Below, one piece after another: positions 21,211 to 34,295 of a stretch of DNA of 64,000 nucleotides. Made by a program: the position numbers and the translations under genes. The notes under the pieces are model-generated. The model saw nothing but the letters and a program-made list of their open reading frames with translations. It searched no databases and was not told the DNA's origin. The stretch is from Eretmocerus hayati (Eukaryota; Arthropoda; Insecta; Hymenoptera; Aphelinidae): assembly GCA_029851415.1 (NCBI GenBank), contig CM056742.1:59360454-59424453 (forward strand), written 5' to 3'. Within the stretch, counting starts at the first letter, position 1. Every line of letters begins with the position of its first letter.

Positions 21211-22331
21211 ATGTATATGTTACCGTGAAAGCCCGAAATCCGTAATTGCCGGGCATTCACTAGTGAATCATGAGATTCACTGGTCGAGGCCAGTGAATGC
21301 TGACATTCACTAGTGAAAGCCCGGAATTCGTAGCTGATCTCGTTGCTGAGTCCATAATTCGCGCTGTCACTAGTGATTGTCAGCATTCACTGGTCTCGAC
21401 CAGTGATTGTCAGCATTCACTGGGCATCGACCAGTGAATGTCGGAGATTGGAAGAATTGGGTAATGGAAGTCGAATAAAATGTCAGACACATCGTCTTAT
21501 TATCCCAAGTTTTCGAGGCAGGTTGGAATGTGGAAAAATATCCTCCATCCACCAATGAGGAGTTGTCAATAAAATGTCTTATCAAATACTTGTCAATCTC
21601 AGAAATACCTCATGGAAAATAGTTGTCAATGACAAAAGTTGAGTGACATTAGAGTTTCACTTATGATTATTCATGACACACTGCTAATGCTGGCACAACT
21701 GTCTTTTCAATTTTGCGCGCCACGGCTACCTTAGTAGATGAAGGTTAGAAATCAGGAACTCCTGACCTCATTCGATGGGTGATGAATAAAGAGGCCATAC
21801 TTCCTCAATCTTTCTAAGTGAACCCCTTCTTGTGGCAACTCGGAAATAATGAGATTCACTTGGGCCCGCATGAAATTCTCACTCCAAAAGAGTAAAACTC
21901 ACGCTTTTCGGAGTTGCCACAGGATGGGGGTTCATACGGAAAGGTTAAACGAGTATTGAACACTACACCTTGATTTTTCCATATTCCAACCTGACTCAAA
22001 AACTTGGGATGATAAGACAATGTGTCAGAAATTTTATTCGAGTTCCATTCTCCAACTCTTCCGATCCCCGACATTCACTGGTCCGGGTCAGTGAATGCTG
22101 ACAGTCACTAGTCGAGACCAGTGAATGCTGACAATCACTGGTCGATGGCCAGTAAATGCTGACAATCACTGGTGACAGCCCGGATTATGGACTCAGCGAC
22201 GAGATCAGCTACGAATTCCGGGCTTTCACTAGTGAATTTCAGCATTCACTGATCCCGACTGGTGAATCTTAGGATTCACTAGTGAATGCCCGGCAATCAC
22301 GGATTTCGGGCTTTCACGATAACATATACAT
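21211..22331. mobile_element. Foldback element with hairpin-built arms (CACTAGTG type)
   Basis: The ends are ATGTATATGTTACCGTGAAA and its near-exact reverse complement. The arms extend about 340-370 bp each (to about 21545, and from about 21965). Each arm is a chain of short hairpins built on ATTCACTAGTGAAT and ATTCACTGGTC...GACCAGTGAAT with GCCCGG spacers, so the arm folds on itself as well as with its partner. The centre (21550-21960) has no gene. It shares its terminal motif with the element at 34296-35060. A clear target duplication was not seen. Confidence 0.85.
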
Positions 22332-23132
22332 GGACATCCTCACACCTTGGTACAAAATATAGCGATGAATGGAAGATCAGATCTCCTCATAAGTATTCGA
22401 GAATGCTCATTGGTGTCCAGGCGGATCAAAGAACTTTGGTTTGATATAAAAATGCATGGGTACTCTAGACTTTCCTTATTTATTTTGGCTAAATTGCCAA
22501 AGTTTCGCCGACCTCCATGTCGGCCTCTTCAGGGCTGTAGAAAAGGTGAAGGTTTCACAACCATATCACAAATTATTAAGTATTTGAAATACAAGATAAT
22601 TACACTCACTATCTGGATTCTAGTATGACATATGTCCAAGAACATTGCCACTTGTCGAATACATGATGAAGATAGAGGACTGCATGGCAGAATCTGAAAA
22701 GGAATTTTAATTGTTCCTTCAAAAAAGAGTTCATGAGAGAATTTTTATGCAAGAAAAAATTGTATACATACACGCCACACAGATCCAAGGCGCAGCAGAC
22801 TGCAGACCCGCTAGTCTTTGGTGGTGATTGACCACCAATGTGTGATTAATCGAGTCAGATGCGGCCTTATATACCTGTGCAGCGTCTACCGTCCTGAATT
22901 TGACGCAGCGCAAACGCGGGGACGGAGATTGTATTGGGACTGCACGAAAGGCAAAGAGGTCGCACAAGCCTTCGTGCGCCGTGCGTTTATGCTCATAGTT
23001 GGGGAATCCTCATTGTGACTATTAGCTAGAGAGGTAGGCAATGCCTCTGCGCGCACATACTCTCCTGGTACATCGGGTAGGGCTGTGGGACTTCAACCGG
23101 TTTTCATTCCATTCATTATGTGTCCTTTACTT
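22332..23132. other. Anonymous spacer
   Basis: No gene seen. The stretch 22840-22990 has a TTATATACC box followed by GC-rich sequence and could be the U3/R part of a solo LTR, but there is no second copy to confirm it. Confidence 0.4.
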
Positions 23133-26100
23133 CCCACACAGCATGGGAATATTTCAGAAAAATATTTCAGAGAAATATTCCAGTGGAATCTTTCAGGAAT
23201 CTCCCAGAAATATTTCAGGGAATATTTCATAATATTTCATAGGAATATTCCACAGTAATCTTCCAGAAAGCTCCCGGGAATATTCCATCAAATATATCAA
23301 ACAATCTTTCAGAAAGCTTCCACTGAAAGATTCCTGAAAGGTTTCTGAAAGATTCCAATGGAATATTCGCAGAGTATGACTTTGGAATATTTTTGCGATA
23401 TTGCAAAATATTTCCCCAGTACATTTGCTTTGGAAGATTTCTGCGTATTATCTGGAAACTCTTTGGAAGATTTTTGGAAGATTTTACAGAGCTCCGGTGA
23501 ATTTGAAGGTTCCGGGGCGATATTCCAAAAATATCGCTTTCAAATATTCCTACAATATTTCACTGTCAATCGGTCAGCAATCTTGATTCAGAGGGATTTT
23601 CCGAAGATTTCTGGAAGGCTCCCGGAAAATTCTAATCAACCTCGAGAAAAAAAATCACTCAAGTATTTTACGGATACTGCATTGATATTTCTCAGCAATC
23701 TTGCTGAGATTGGTTTTTGGAATTTTTATCATCCCGGAAAAGTTTTCTGGAAGACTTTGTGGTATCCTAGCAATATGTCAGTAAAACCGTCCTGCAATAT
23801 TCTTCACAGACAAACTCATATCAATCTTGCTCTGGAAGAGTGTGAAAAAATCCCCAAAAGATTTTAGTAATGTTTCTGAAAGGTTTCTGGAAGATTTCTG
23901 AAAGATTCCAGTGGAATATTCCAGAAATATGATTTCGAAATATTCCTGGAATATTGCACGGCAATTTTCCAGCAATCTTGCTGAAAAAGATTATAAAGAG
24001 GTATCTTTAAGCTTCCTGGAATATTCCAGACACACTGAGAGAAAGCTTACACTGAAAGATTCCTGAAAGGTTTCTGAAAGATTCCAATGGAATATTCCAA
24101 GAGTATGACTTTGAAATATTTCTGCAATATTGCAGAATATTTTCCCAGTATATTTGCCTTGGAAGATTTCTGCGTTTGGAAGCTCTCTGGAAGATTTGTC
24201 AAAGATTTTAGAGAGCTCCAGTGAACTTGAAGGTTCCGGTGCGATATTACAAAAATATCGCTTCCAAATATTCCAAACAATATTTCACTGACAATCTGTC
24301 AGCAATCTCGATTCGGAGGGATTTTCCGAAGGTTTCTATGGAAGGCTCCCAGAAAATTCTAATCCAACCTCGGGAAAAAAATCACTCTCAAGGGAATATT
24401 TCAAGAAAATATTTCACTGGAATATTTCAATGGAATCTTTCAGAAATCTTCCAGGAATATTTCAGGAAATATTTCATAATATTCCGTTGGAATATTCCAT
24501 AGCAATCCCCCAGGAAGCTCCCAGAAATATTTCATGAAATATTACGAACAATCTTTCAGAAACCTTACGCTGAAAGATTTCTGAAAGGTTTCTGAAAGAT
24601 TTCAGTGCAACATTCCAAGAGTTTGACTTGGAAATATTTCTGCAATGTTGCACGACACTTTTCCAGCAACCTTGCACTGGAAGGTCTTTGGGAGGTCTTT
24701 GGGAGCTTCCTGGAAGATTTTTGAGAGGTTTCTGAGAGCTTCCTCGATAAGATTTCAGTGCAATATTTGCAAAACATCATCTTCAAACATTCTTGCAATA
24801 TTCCTGACAATCTTTCAGCAATATTGATTCGGAGAAATTCTCAAGAGGTTTTCCAATATATAGTCCTTTGAAAAATTTTTGCAATATCCCAAAAGTATGG
24901 CTTTCATATATTTCATCAATTGACAATTTCTCAGCAATTGTGATGGAGAAAATTCTTGAAAGATTTCTAAAAGCTTTCTGAAAGATTCCAGTGCAATATT
25001 CTAGCGATATTACTTCAAAATATCCCTGCAATATTCTACAAACAACATTCCAGCAATCCTGGTCCGGAAGATTTTTGGAAGATTCCTGAAAGATTACTGA
25101 AAGATTACTGAAAGATTCCAGTGTAATATTGCAAAAAAATGACTTTTGAATATTTCTGCAATATTGCACGACAACATCCAAGCAATCTTGCATCGGAAGA
25201 TTTTCGATAAAGTTCCTGAAAGCTTTCTGGAACACTGTTGATCGGTACCTGAGTGCTCTTCCAAAGATCCCAGTGCAATACTCCAAAAACATCTTATTAT
25301 GCCTGCGATGATCCACTGGCAGTCTGTCTTCAATTTCCTCCCAATAAAATATTCGGGCCAAGTTCGTGGAGATTTGCTGAAAGATTCCAGTGGATCTTCC
25401 AGAAGTAGTATTCCGAAGTTGTTCTCAAAAATTTCATCGTAAATATTCCAGCAATCTTATTCCGAACGATTTTTGAATGCTTTCTGACAGATTTCAGTGG
25501 AATATAATGTTTCGTGAATCTCATCATCTCCATATATTCCTGCTGTACTGTGAGAATCTTTGGGAAGATACCAGAAAGGTTATCCAGTGCAATATGCAAT
25601 TGATATTTCTGAAAGATTTCAGTGCAATATTCCATAAATATCTTTCTGAAATATTTGTGCAATATCTGGTTGAGTCCAGATCACATATGCCTCCACGATA
25701 TGCTCAGGTTATCAAGTGATCTGGATTCTCAGGCTCTTGAACAATAACCGAAATTATTAATAACCGTATGGAGGCTTAGAATGGGAGTCCTGAAAGGTCG
25801 ATCCTCTTCAAGCTCAGAAGAGTATTTTTGAGACGAAAATGCATCGCTATAATTGGATTTCAAGGTGCTGAATTTACCCAACTATATACTGTGGCTCCGC
25901 GAGGGTTAGTTCATCATTCATAGCCAGACATCTTGAGTATTCCAAAATTCTTCTAATGAGCAAATTTGGCGTTATTGGGATCTTTTACTAATTCGATCCT
26001 CTGGTGAATAATTCTCGAGGATCTCGTCCTGGGAAGCCACTCGAAGCTGGTCAGGTCAGGTTAGCAAGTCAGTGCCATCAATTCAGTCAGTGCAGTCAGT

Positions 26101-28680
26101 GCCAGTCAGTGCCGCGCAGCATCGTGCGGGACCAATCTCTGCACGCCGAGCTGAATATCATCAACTTGTGTTCTTCGTGGCGAGTCGTGTATAAAGGGAA
26201 TTTCCATGTATTTCCCAACGTTTCCTTGTTACTCATCTCGTAGTTATGCATCAAGTATTGTCAACCTTATGGAAAACTTTACGAACTTGCGGTCTTACAG
26301 TTTTCAAGTGACCGGCATGAGCAACCATAACCTATGCCCTCGTTGTCGGAACTTTCTTAACCCATAGAGCTGATCTGTATTCGTTGCTGATACCTTGTAG
26401 ATCAGATGAGTATTTCTGCCTAATAATCTTTTTGAGTGCTAGTGAGCAAAGAGCTAGACACTTTGTGTTCAGTCAAAGATATATTTGCAGGAAAATGGGT
26501 GCGAGCAAATGGACGAAATGCTATTTAAAACAGGATCACTGATGACATCATCATTTGTCACTGTAAGATAATAGAGATAAACCATCAATTATGATGAGAA
26601 CAATTATCTCAACATATACAAGCTACCCACACATCTTCTGCAACTCTTCATCCCATATCTGTAGGTGAGATTCTATCCTCAACTAGATGGTGATTGTAGG
26701 ATTCTGTAGACACGAGTCGTACACATTACTTCTCCAAGTCAAACCAATTGGCGGGAATGGGTTTTCATCCAGTTCTTGAATATTTCAATCTACATATTAG
26801 GTACATGACAATGGTCATCAAGAATGGCGATTGCATAGACATTCTTAAGCGTTCGTTGACAGTATTTGTAATGAAACAAAGAGACATCTCTTGATCTTAA
26901 GCGTATGTTTGTGCAGCATCTGTATACCCAGGCTATGTTCAAGGATTCTTCCTTGATGGACGTATTGGATAACCAATCAATGGGATTCTGATATCAGTAA
27001 CAGTATCAATTGAACACACTATGAGAGCTTGGAGTATTTCAGCCATCAGACTAAGTAAAACATTAGGTAACCATACAATCCTTTGGATGGAAACGAAGTA
27101 GAGTTTTGGGGATCATAACTTTCAGATTTCAACTTAATATGACCATGAACAGACAACTTTTCTAAGAGAATATTCACAAGAATCGAATGGAAAAATTCCT
27201 CATCAAACAAAATTATATTAGAGACTTTGCTGTGAAACTCTGCATTGGTTTCTCGTCTCACTTTTGAACCCTCCATACAGTTATGAATCCTCCATCTATC
27301 CCACGTGGAATCCTGGTTTATTTTGTTGAAGCTGATCTCATCAAATTCTTCATTGAGGATGAGATGAACGAATCCAAAGTAAGATTAGTTTTCAGAGAAA
27401 ATGACTCTATTACCGTGCACTAATATTTCCATTTAATATAGAAAAGTTTTGTTTGAACCGAGGTTGTCAGTCCTACCAATTTGAACAATGAATTAGTTCT
27501 GAACTAATGAAAGCACACTGTGAATACACTTTACATTGTTCATTCTACTCAGATGACAACTGTTGAGTTGAGAACAAAATTAGGTGTTACTCGCTGGCTC
27601 TTGTTTCAGATCAGACATGAGATGATACTTCTCACTCAGAGGTCTTTCTAGCCCGGTTCCTCAAGGAAACTACAATAAATTTACTACTAAGCTATTGGTA
27701 GGAGATTTCAGGAAACATAACTCTACTGTGAGGAATCCCATGAAATTTTTCAGGAACCCAGATGGAACATGATTGAATCTTCAGAGAAAAAGGAAACTTG
27801 TGAGACATTCGAACAATACGCTCCAATTTGGAGTAACCAAACGTCCCTTTTTTTCGAATGCTATTTTTTTGAGCCTCTGATGGTAAGTTTAGCGTGAGTT
27901 CTGGAAAGAGTTTTTCAACGAGATTCTGTATTATCTCCAACTGGTATCTTTGGATATTACCTTATTTAATTTATGACCTAGTTTAGGTTATAACCTGAAA
28001 ACATCTGGGATTTCTTGTAAAAAATTTATCTGTGAGTGAGTAAAAGTTCTTCCAATTCGTACAAGTTCCAGAATCTTTCCATCCTTTTGTCTGCAAAAAA
28101 CTATACTGAATATCATTGAATGTTTTCGAAGTATTTCAGAAAAATGAGACTACAGTAAGAGACCCCGGGCAATCTGCCAAGAATCCAGATGGAATGTACC
28201 TATATAGTAATCAACCTGAAATATTTTAGAAATATTGTCAGAAATCTTTTATGAAAGATTCCAAAAATCTTTCACCAAAGATTCCAGAGATATTTCCAAC
28301 CACAGACATAGTACTACCAGGAATCTTTCATGAGATATTTCAGAAATATTTCATGGATGATTCCAGGAATATTCCCGACCGCGGACATAACTATATTCCC
28401 GAGAGGTTTCAATGAAATCTTCCAGAGATCTTTCATTGAAAGATTCCTGGAAGATTCCTGGCAATGTTACAGAAACGTTCCAGTGAAATATTTCAATGTA
28501 ATATTTCTGGAAGATTTCTGCAAGATTCCCTGGAATCTTCCCATGAAAGCTTCCAGGAAGATTCCCAGCCGCGGACATAACTATATTCCAGGAATATTCC
28601 AGAGTAATATTTTTGGAATATTCCAATCTTTCAATGTAATATTCCTGGAATATTCCTGAAAGATTCCCATGCTGTGTGGG
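23133..28680. mobile_element. Large foldback element with GGAATATTCC-type arms
   Basis: The ends are CCCACACAGCATGGGAAT at 23133 and its exact reverse complement ending at 28680. Between them the left arm (to about 25700) and the right arm (from about 28190) consist of iterated GAAAGATTCC, GGAATCTTTC and GGAATATTCC modules, the last a perfect palindrome. The left arm is about 2.5 kb and the right about 0.5 kb, so they are very unequal. Within the left arm a block is duplicated with a period of about 725 bp (for example 23310-23540 against 24040-24265). The interior 25700-28190 has no recognised transposase. No target duplication longer than 2 bp was found. Confidence 0.8.
25700..28190. other. 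Interior of the 23.1-28.7 kb foldback element, no gene seen
   Basis: AT-rich and anonymous. A short direct-repeat patch at 26060-26115 iterates CAGTCAGTGC and TCAGTGC and is followed by GC-richer sequence and GTATAAAGGG near 26190, which has a promoter-like look. No coding function could be assigned. Confidence 0.45.
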
Positions 28681-29167
28681 TTGTGTGTGTGTGTTCGTGT
28701 GTTTCGAAGAGAGTTTGATAGTATCGATCGTTTTTTTGTACGTGAACTTCAGCCCATCAAGATCGAATTCTCTGTTCACGTTATTGTTGTACCAATATAT
28801 GTACAGCATCTCGGCAAACTCTCTGCGAAATTTCTGTTTTTCTGTGTGGAGGATTTTTGTGTGATTAAAATCAAAGGTGTGGCCTCTAATAGCGCAATGC
28901 GTGGCGAGAGCGGAACGCTCATTTCTGTTCTCAACATCACGAACGTGTTCCTTGATTCAAGAGTTCAAGCATCGGCCCGTCTGATCCACGTACACCTTGT
29001 TACATTTTCTGCATGTGATTCGATACACAACACCACTCTTATCGCCGATGCCTTGCCGTCTTTACCCAGGTTAATGATATCATTCAATTAGTTTGACAGT
29101 TGGACACGATGTTTCGATCTTGCAGAATTTCACTTAGGTGGGCCGAGACGGAGTCGATGTATGGAAT

Positions 29168-29333
29168 CAGGGGTATCAACGTGGTAGAGTCCTTCGCCTC
29201 AAGCCGCTCCAGTCATGTGTAGAGCGCGCCGCGGCGTCGCAGGGGAAGGGCTCCTCCGCCGCGAGCCGCGACTCTCTCTGCACTTGACTGGAGGGGCTTG
29301 AGGGGAGGGACTCTACTACGCTTGACACCCCTG
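29168..29333. mobile_element. 166-bp MITE inserted in the Penelope-like element
   Basis: Termini CAGGGGTATCAACG and CAGGGGTGTCAAGCG (right, reverse complement), with arms of about 55 bp. They are flanked by GTATGGAAT at 29159-29167 and 29334-29342, a perfect 9-bp direct repeat. The CAGGG terminus suggests hAT (8 bp expected), so the ninth base may be chance. The centre is GC-rich. Confidence 0.9.
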
Positions 29334-30503
29334 GTATGGAATGACAACCCGTGGGAGGGATGCTTGAGACATTTCCTCTCTCTTCTTTGCTGCATGTATT
29401 GTGGGTAGTGATCTCATATGAGCATACGGCATTTTATGTTGTCATCAATCAATTCATCGGGATAATTGTTAGATTCCGAAAACTGTCTTATTGATAGTAA
29501 ATTCTCGTTGTGAGATTCTTGATCTGAAGGTTCCAGAGCTTCATCAACCAGGTTGTAGACGACTGCTTTTTCCGTTGCTGTTGGATGATGTAAGACGTTA
29601 TTGATGTATCTGCCTGAAAAAGTATTTCTCCTGAACCAATTAAATGACAGAACCTCATCGATTTTCCCATGAATGGCCATGTCAAGAATGTGTAAAGAGC
29701 TCTTATGTTCTAATTCGAAAGTGAATTGAAGATAGTCATTGTAACTATTGAAAGTTCCTGATATTCTCGCATACCTGCGATAGAAAAGGCCAGAATCTCC
29801 CAACTTTTCAAAATATGAATTCTGTAATTATTCCAAAACTATCTCGGCAAACCATGGACTGGAATCACCACCCATGGGTGAACCCATTTTTCGTTTGTAG
29901 TATTTGGTATTGAATTGGGAATAGGTGAAGTTTAATAGAAACGAGATCCCATTCAGAAACTCTTGACAGTTTATAACTTTTTCTATTATGTTTTTCAGAT
30001 ACTTCCATTCGAGTTTTATGCCTAACAATATGAGGAAATGACGAAGGTTGGTGAAGTGTGATTTTATATTGAGGGATGGACGTATATAGACAGCTGGTAT
30101 GACGAGAGTTTCCAGAATGGTTCTGTATTCGTAGCTGTCTTTTAACGAATATTTAGAACGCGGAATGTGTCTGCTAAACAGACTAGAAATACCTTCGTCG
30201 AACCGTGAGATGGGACTGTTTATGGCCGAAACAATGATCCTGACTGGGTTATTTTCTTTATGTATCTTTGGCATACCGTGTGCTCTAAGTAGTGAGGTGT
30301 TTTTAACGTCTGTATGGATATATTTGAAGTTGGGGTCTGTGTCAAAAACTCCAAGATTTTTCCGAGAGATCAAATATTTTCTCGCCACTTTCTGATGTTT
30401 TGAAAAAGGGTTGAAATTTAGGGCTCGATAGTGCGTCTCCTCGTCGAGAAGTTTTTCAACTTTCGATTAGTAATCTGTTCATGGAATGACTATAGCTGAT
30501 GGA

Positions 30504-30851
30504 GGTGATGTCACCTTTATCAGCTCTTGTTATGAGTAACGAGTCATTCTCTCTCAAAAACTCCTTGGTTTGATCCACTTTTCCTTTGAAAACTCTCTCA
30601 GAGTACGGTACATATCTATCTTGTGTAAACGCCCGGTCGACTGGGTTAAAAGTTTTATGACGTATGCGATGCTCGTCCAGTTCATATTTATGAACAAAAT
30701 TCTGAACACTGTCAACCGGTTGTTTACACGAGATAGACATGTACCGTACACTGAGAGAGTTTCTGAAGGAAAAATTGATCAAACCCAGGAGTTTTCAAAA
30801 GAGAATGACTCGTTACTCATAACAAGAGCTGATGAAGGTGGCGTCACCGTA
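30504..30851. repeat. Inverted junction of two Penelope-like copies
   Basis: 30504-30658 is the reverse complement of about 30694-30851, with a loop of about 35 bp. The plus-strand copy reads ENDSLLITRADEGGVTVV near 30803-30850 and continues to about 30960 (TDYYLEVGELLDEE). Thus a 5'-truncated second copy lies head to head with the main minus-strand copy, an arrangement typical of Penelope-like elements. Confidence 0.85.
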
Positions 30852-30970
30852 GTCATTCCAAAAACAGATTATTATTTGGAAGTTGGAGAACTCCTCGATG
30901 AGGAGACCGATTGTGCGAGGTTTCAACTCCGAGAAACCACGCGCATGCGCAGAAAATTCTCGAGTTCTGG
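30852..30970 (+). pseudogene. Plus-strand partial Penelope-like copy
   Basis: Continues the ITRADEGG block of the inverted copy for about 35 codons in one open frame (from 30570 to 31031 on the plus strand) and then loses similarity. It is only the N-terminal part of the protein. Confidence 0.7.
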
Positions 30971-32273
30971 CTGGCCGAAAAATCGAATCGAAAAAAATCG
31001 CTCAAAACTCACTAGGGAGTGCAGAACTTAGACTGAAGAATCTTCTTCTCGTGGAGAACATCAAATTTCACATCGAATTATATATTTCCAGAATTTTTCC
31101 AAGATTGGGTTTCTGAAAAAAAATTGAATAGTGATTTTTATGGAATCGCCCATATATAAGACCAATTACCTCGAAAAAAATAATCCAAGGCATATTTTGA
31201 TAGGTTTTGGTCACAGCTTCTGAATGCGCTCATCCGCATGTGAGTATCTTATCTAGTTCAAGATCTATAGCCGTTTTAGTGGAAAAGAGCAGCAATTCTT
31301 TCATCAAAAGAAAAATCAAAAATTGCACCAATTGCAACTGGCTCACCAGCCACGCAAAAAAATTTGTTGGTCATAGCGACCGTCATTTTGTCAAAATTCA
31401 AGGTATAGAATTGATAAAAAATTATGAGAAAGAAATTTGGAACACCATGTGATAATCGCATGGGATAACAAAAAGACAGAAAATGTGGAATTCGGTGGAG
31501 AACTCAGCTCGAAATCGATCAGCTGTGAGAAAAAAAATCATGATCCGCGCAACAAGTAGACCAAGAATAGATATCAAAGTTCTCGGAAGTGTCATAGTAA
31601 AAAGTGCTTTAGTAGTTTGGGGTTTGTGCTTTTCACTTCCAGGTCATTCCAAGAGAGTTCCATTCGGGCCGTCAATGAGTATAGACGTGTTAACGAAAAG
31701 CGTGGGTCGAATTTCACGGCAAGTACGCTGCAATTGTGACGAGTGGAATATGCTCCGCGGACGATTCGTGAGTGCAATTTGATGTCAATTGTGGAGAAGA
31801 TAGGGAATCTCCCTTCCCGGGGGGGGGGGAGGGGAGGTTTTCTTCTTCATGCTCTGCAAACAGTCCCAGGAACCCAGCCATAGAGGGATCTGGTGCCGGA
31901 AACCCAGTGGCACACAGCTCATAAGAAAACAACATTCAACCAACATCCACAGCCAACAACCACAGCCAGTAAGCCACTTACGTATACAAAATTAGCCCAA
32001 ACCGAATCCGTATCAACAGGAGAACAAGCCATATTGATTGATGCAATCGGAGGCTTCAGAATTTGAGACTATGCACTCGCTATAATGGGGAGAATTGGAG
32101 CACAGATCATGGTGTCCCTTGTATGGATTACCGCCCGCAGAATATGTATATATTTCGTGCCAGACAAGTTTGCACAAGCATTGATCAACGTACGGGATTC
32201 GTAAACATGAGTGACCATACGCTAGCGATTGAACCGCTGAATGACAAAACAAAGCGAATCTTGATATCCAACA
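30971..32273. other. Anonymous spacer
   Basis: AT-rich with a G-run at 31820-31830. No gene or RNA recognised. Confidence 0.5.
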
Positions 32274-32275
32274 TA

Positions 32276-33027
32276 CAGTCCCGTCCTAAAGGTCTCGATG
32301 GGTGATCCCTCAAGTACCTTGACTTGCACCAACAATCAGTCGAGTTCTATGCGTTGTACAATGATTCTCGAAGAAGCATCTTGAAGAGCAGAAAAAACTA
32401 GCTTTGAATGGGTTTGGATGATTTTTATCAAATATTTCTGAACGTCAAATCTGAAGAATTCTCACTTCCATTGAGACACCTGCAGTTTTAATGCGAATGA
32501 ACATGCGGCAATTCTGAAAGAAGCGTCATGTAGAACGGAGAAAATGCTATGTGTAGCTATTATTTGATTATTTTTCACGTGCCGTGTATGAAGACGTACG
32601 AGCTGTCCAAATCTCCGAAATCATGGTTTTTGACCGTTTTCTGTGCCGTTTCCGGTGATGAACAGTCATTTTGGGTATCTAGACAGCTCGTACGTTCTCA
32701 CATGCGGTACGTGGAGAATAATGGAGGAATGACTTCACATAGCATTTTTTGCGCTCCACAAGACGCTTTTTCAGAATTTCCGAATCTCCATTCGCATTGG
32801 AACTGCAGGTGTCTCAATGGGAGTAAGATATTTTTAGACTTTCCATCTTTTGATCAGCGTGTTAGACATTCGATAAAAATCATTCAAATCCAGTATGAGT
32901 TAGTATGTTTCCTGCGTCTTGAGACGATCTTTTGAAAAATTCCGTACAACGCATAGAACTCGACTTATCGCTGTTGCAAGTCAGGGTACTCGAGGGATCA
33001 CCTATCGAGAACCTTTAAACGGTACTG
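32276..33027. mobile_element. Tc1/mariner-like foldback element
   Basis: The ends CAGTCCCG and CAGTACCG (right, reverse complement) are each flanked by TA (32274-32275 and 33028-33029), the target site of Tc1/mariner elements. The arms run almost to the centre, about 330 bp each with roughly 80 percent identity, for example GGTGATCCCTCAAGTACC against GGTGATCCCTCGAGTACC. It encodes nothing and would move only in trans. Confidence 0.85.
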
Positions 33028-33034
33028 TACATTA

Positions 33035-34183
33035 GGGTGGTCCGAAAAATGGAATTTTTCCCAGATTAAAATGCTTGGGGTCCCAATTTTTGCCATTTTC
33101 CACGTATATGAAGAAAAATTCTTCCTGCGATTTTTAAAATGAGGTTTTCTGCTGAACTAAGAGCCCTGAAAATTTGCGAAAATGAAAGTTTTATAATCGT
33201 TTTTTGCGTTTCGATTTTTCAAACTGATCGAATGAGGCGGAGAACGTACCCGAGATGTGAATCATCTTACAAACCATCATTTCTCAAGTATTTTTGCGAG
33301 TAAGAACCGAATTCGTGGTCCGCTTGAGCCACAGAAGTGAAGGCTTTCTGTAGAATGCAAGACAATGATCGTAGCGAAAAAACGGCACTTTCCCGGAAAA
33401 CAACAAATTACGTGGAAATCGGTATGTGTGAAAGAACTCCCCATTTCTGGGTCCAAAACAGCACCATACTACTTTTTCTTTTGTATTTTGACCTGCTGAA
33501 AACGATCCCGGTGGTTTTGACCTACTGAAAACGATCCCGGTGGTTTTGGACAGCTTGGATACGTAAAATGTAGGTATTGAGCAGATGACGACAAGCGATT
33601 TTCTTTCTATGCTCATGCATTGACTGCATATAATTGTACTCGAGCCTTGACACATTGGTCATCGGCTCTTCTTCCATTAAATTGCACGCATCAAAGCTGC
33701 CTAAAACCACCAGGATCGTTCTCAGCAGGTCAAAATACGTAAGAAAAAGTAGCGTGTTGCTGTTTCGGATCTACGAGTAGGCAGCTCTTTCACACATACC
33801 GATTTTAACGTATCTTTTTGTTTTCCAGAAAAGTGACGTTTTTTCGCTACGATCGTTCTCTTGCATTCTACAGAGAACCTTCACTTTTGAGACTCAAGCG
33901 GACCACGAATTCGGTTTCTACGTACAAAAATACATAAGAAATGATGGTTTGTGGGAGGATTCACATCCCGGGTGCGTTCTCCGCCTCATTCGATCAGATT
34001 GAAGAATAATGCAAAAAACGTGTAAAAAACCGTCATTTTCAAGAATCTTCAGGAATCTTGCTCCAGCAGGAAACCTCATTTTAAAAATAGCAGGAAAAAT
34101 TTTCCTTCATCTACGTGAAAAATAGCATGAACTGGGGCCCCGAGCGTTTTGATTTGGAGGAAATTCCATTTTTCCGCCCACCC
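33035..34183. mobile_element. Foldback element with GGGTGG termini
   Basis: The termini GGGTGGTCCGAAAAATGG and GGGTGGGCGGAAAAATGG pair, and the whole 1.15 kb is an imperfect palindrome (arm landmarks GAGGCGGAGAACG and its partner CGTTCTCCGCCTC, GGTATGTGTGAAAG and CTTTCACACATACC). TA lies at 33033-33034 and 34184-34185. A longer direct repeat TACTGTACAT flanks it at 33023-33032 and 34184-34193. The loop has a tandem pair around 33497-33545 (GAAAACGATCCCGGTGGTTT). No gene. Confidence 0.82.
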
Positions 34184-34295
34184 TACTGTACATACTTCGA
34201 GTCCGAACAATGCCGTAGAACAAGAATTCGTCAAATACAATATGACTCTGACATCGCATATAATGAAATTGCGTATTCGTTCACAAGACGTGGGA

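Larger units (their letters stand above)
28690..30860 (-). pseudogene. Penelope-like element: RT and GIY-YIG endonuclease, decayed
   Basis: Read on the minus strand. The N-terminal part has ENDSLLITRADKGD (about 30540-30498). The RT follows at 30388-29828 (HGMPKIHKENNPVRIIVSAINSP, later FNTKYYKRKMGSPMGG) and 29803-29414 (FSGRYINNVLHHP, SFNWF). The GIY-YIG region is at about 29060-28690 (GVVYRITCRKCNKVYV, a TGR, then EMLYIYWYNNNVNR). This domain order and these motifs are those of Penelope-like elements. The catalytic Asp of the middle RT motif and the DD of the YxDD box are not readable, with stops near 29827 and in the GIY-YIG part, and a MITE inserted at 29168-29333. It is therefore inactive. 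Its C-terminal end abuts the foldback element ending at 28680. Confidence 0.88.

Noticed and set aside
23358..25361. Open frames of 100-190 codons on both strands in the GGAATATTCC region
   Set aside because: They translate palindromic repeat words and give repetitive Phe/Ser/Ile-rich peptides on both strands; they are not genes.
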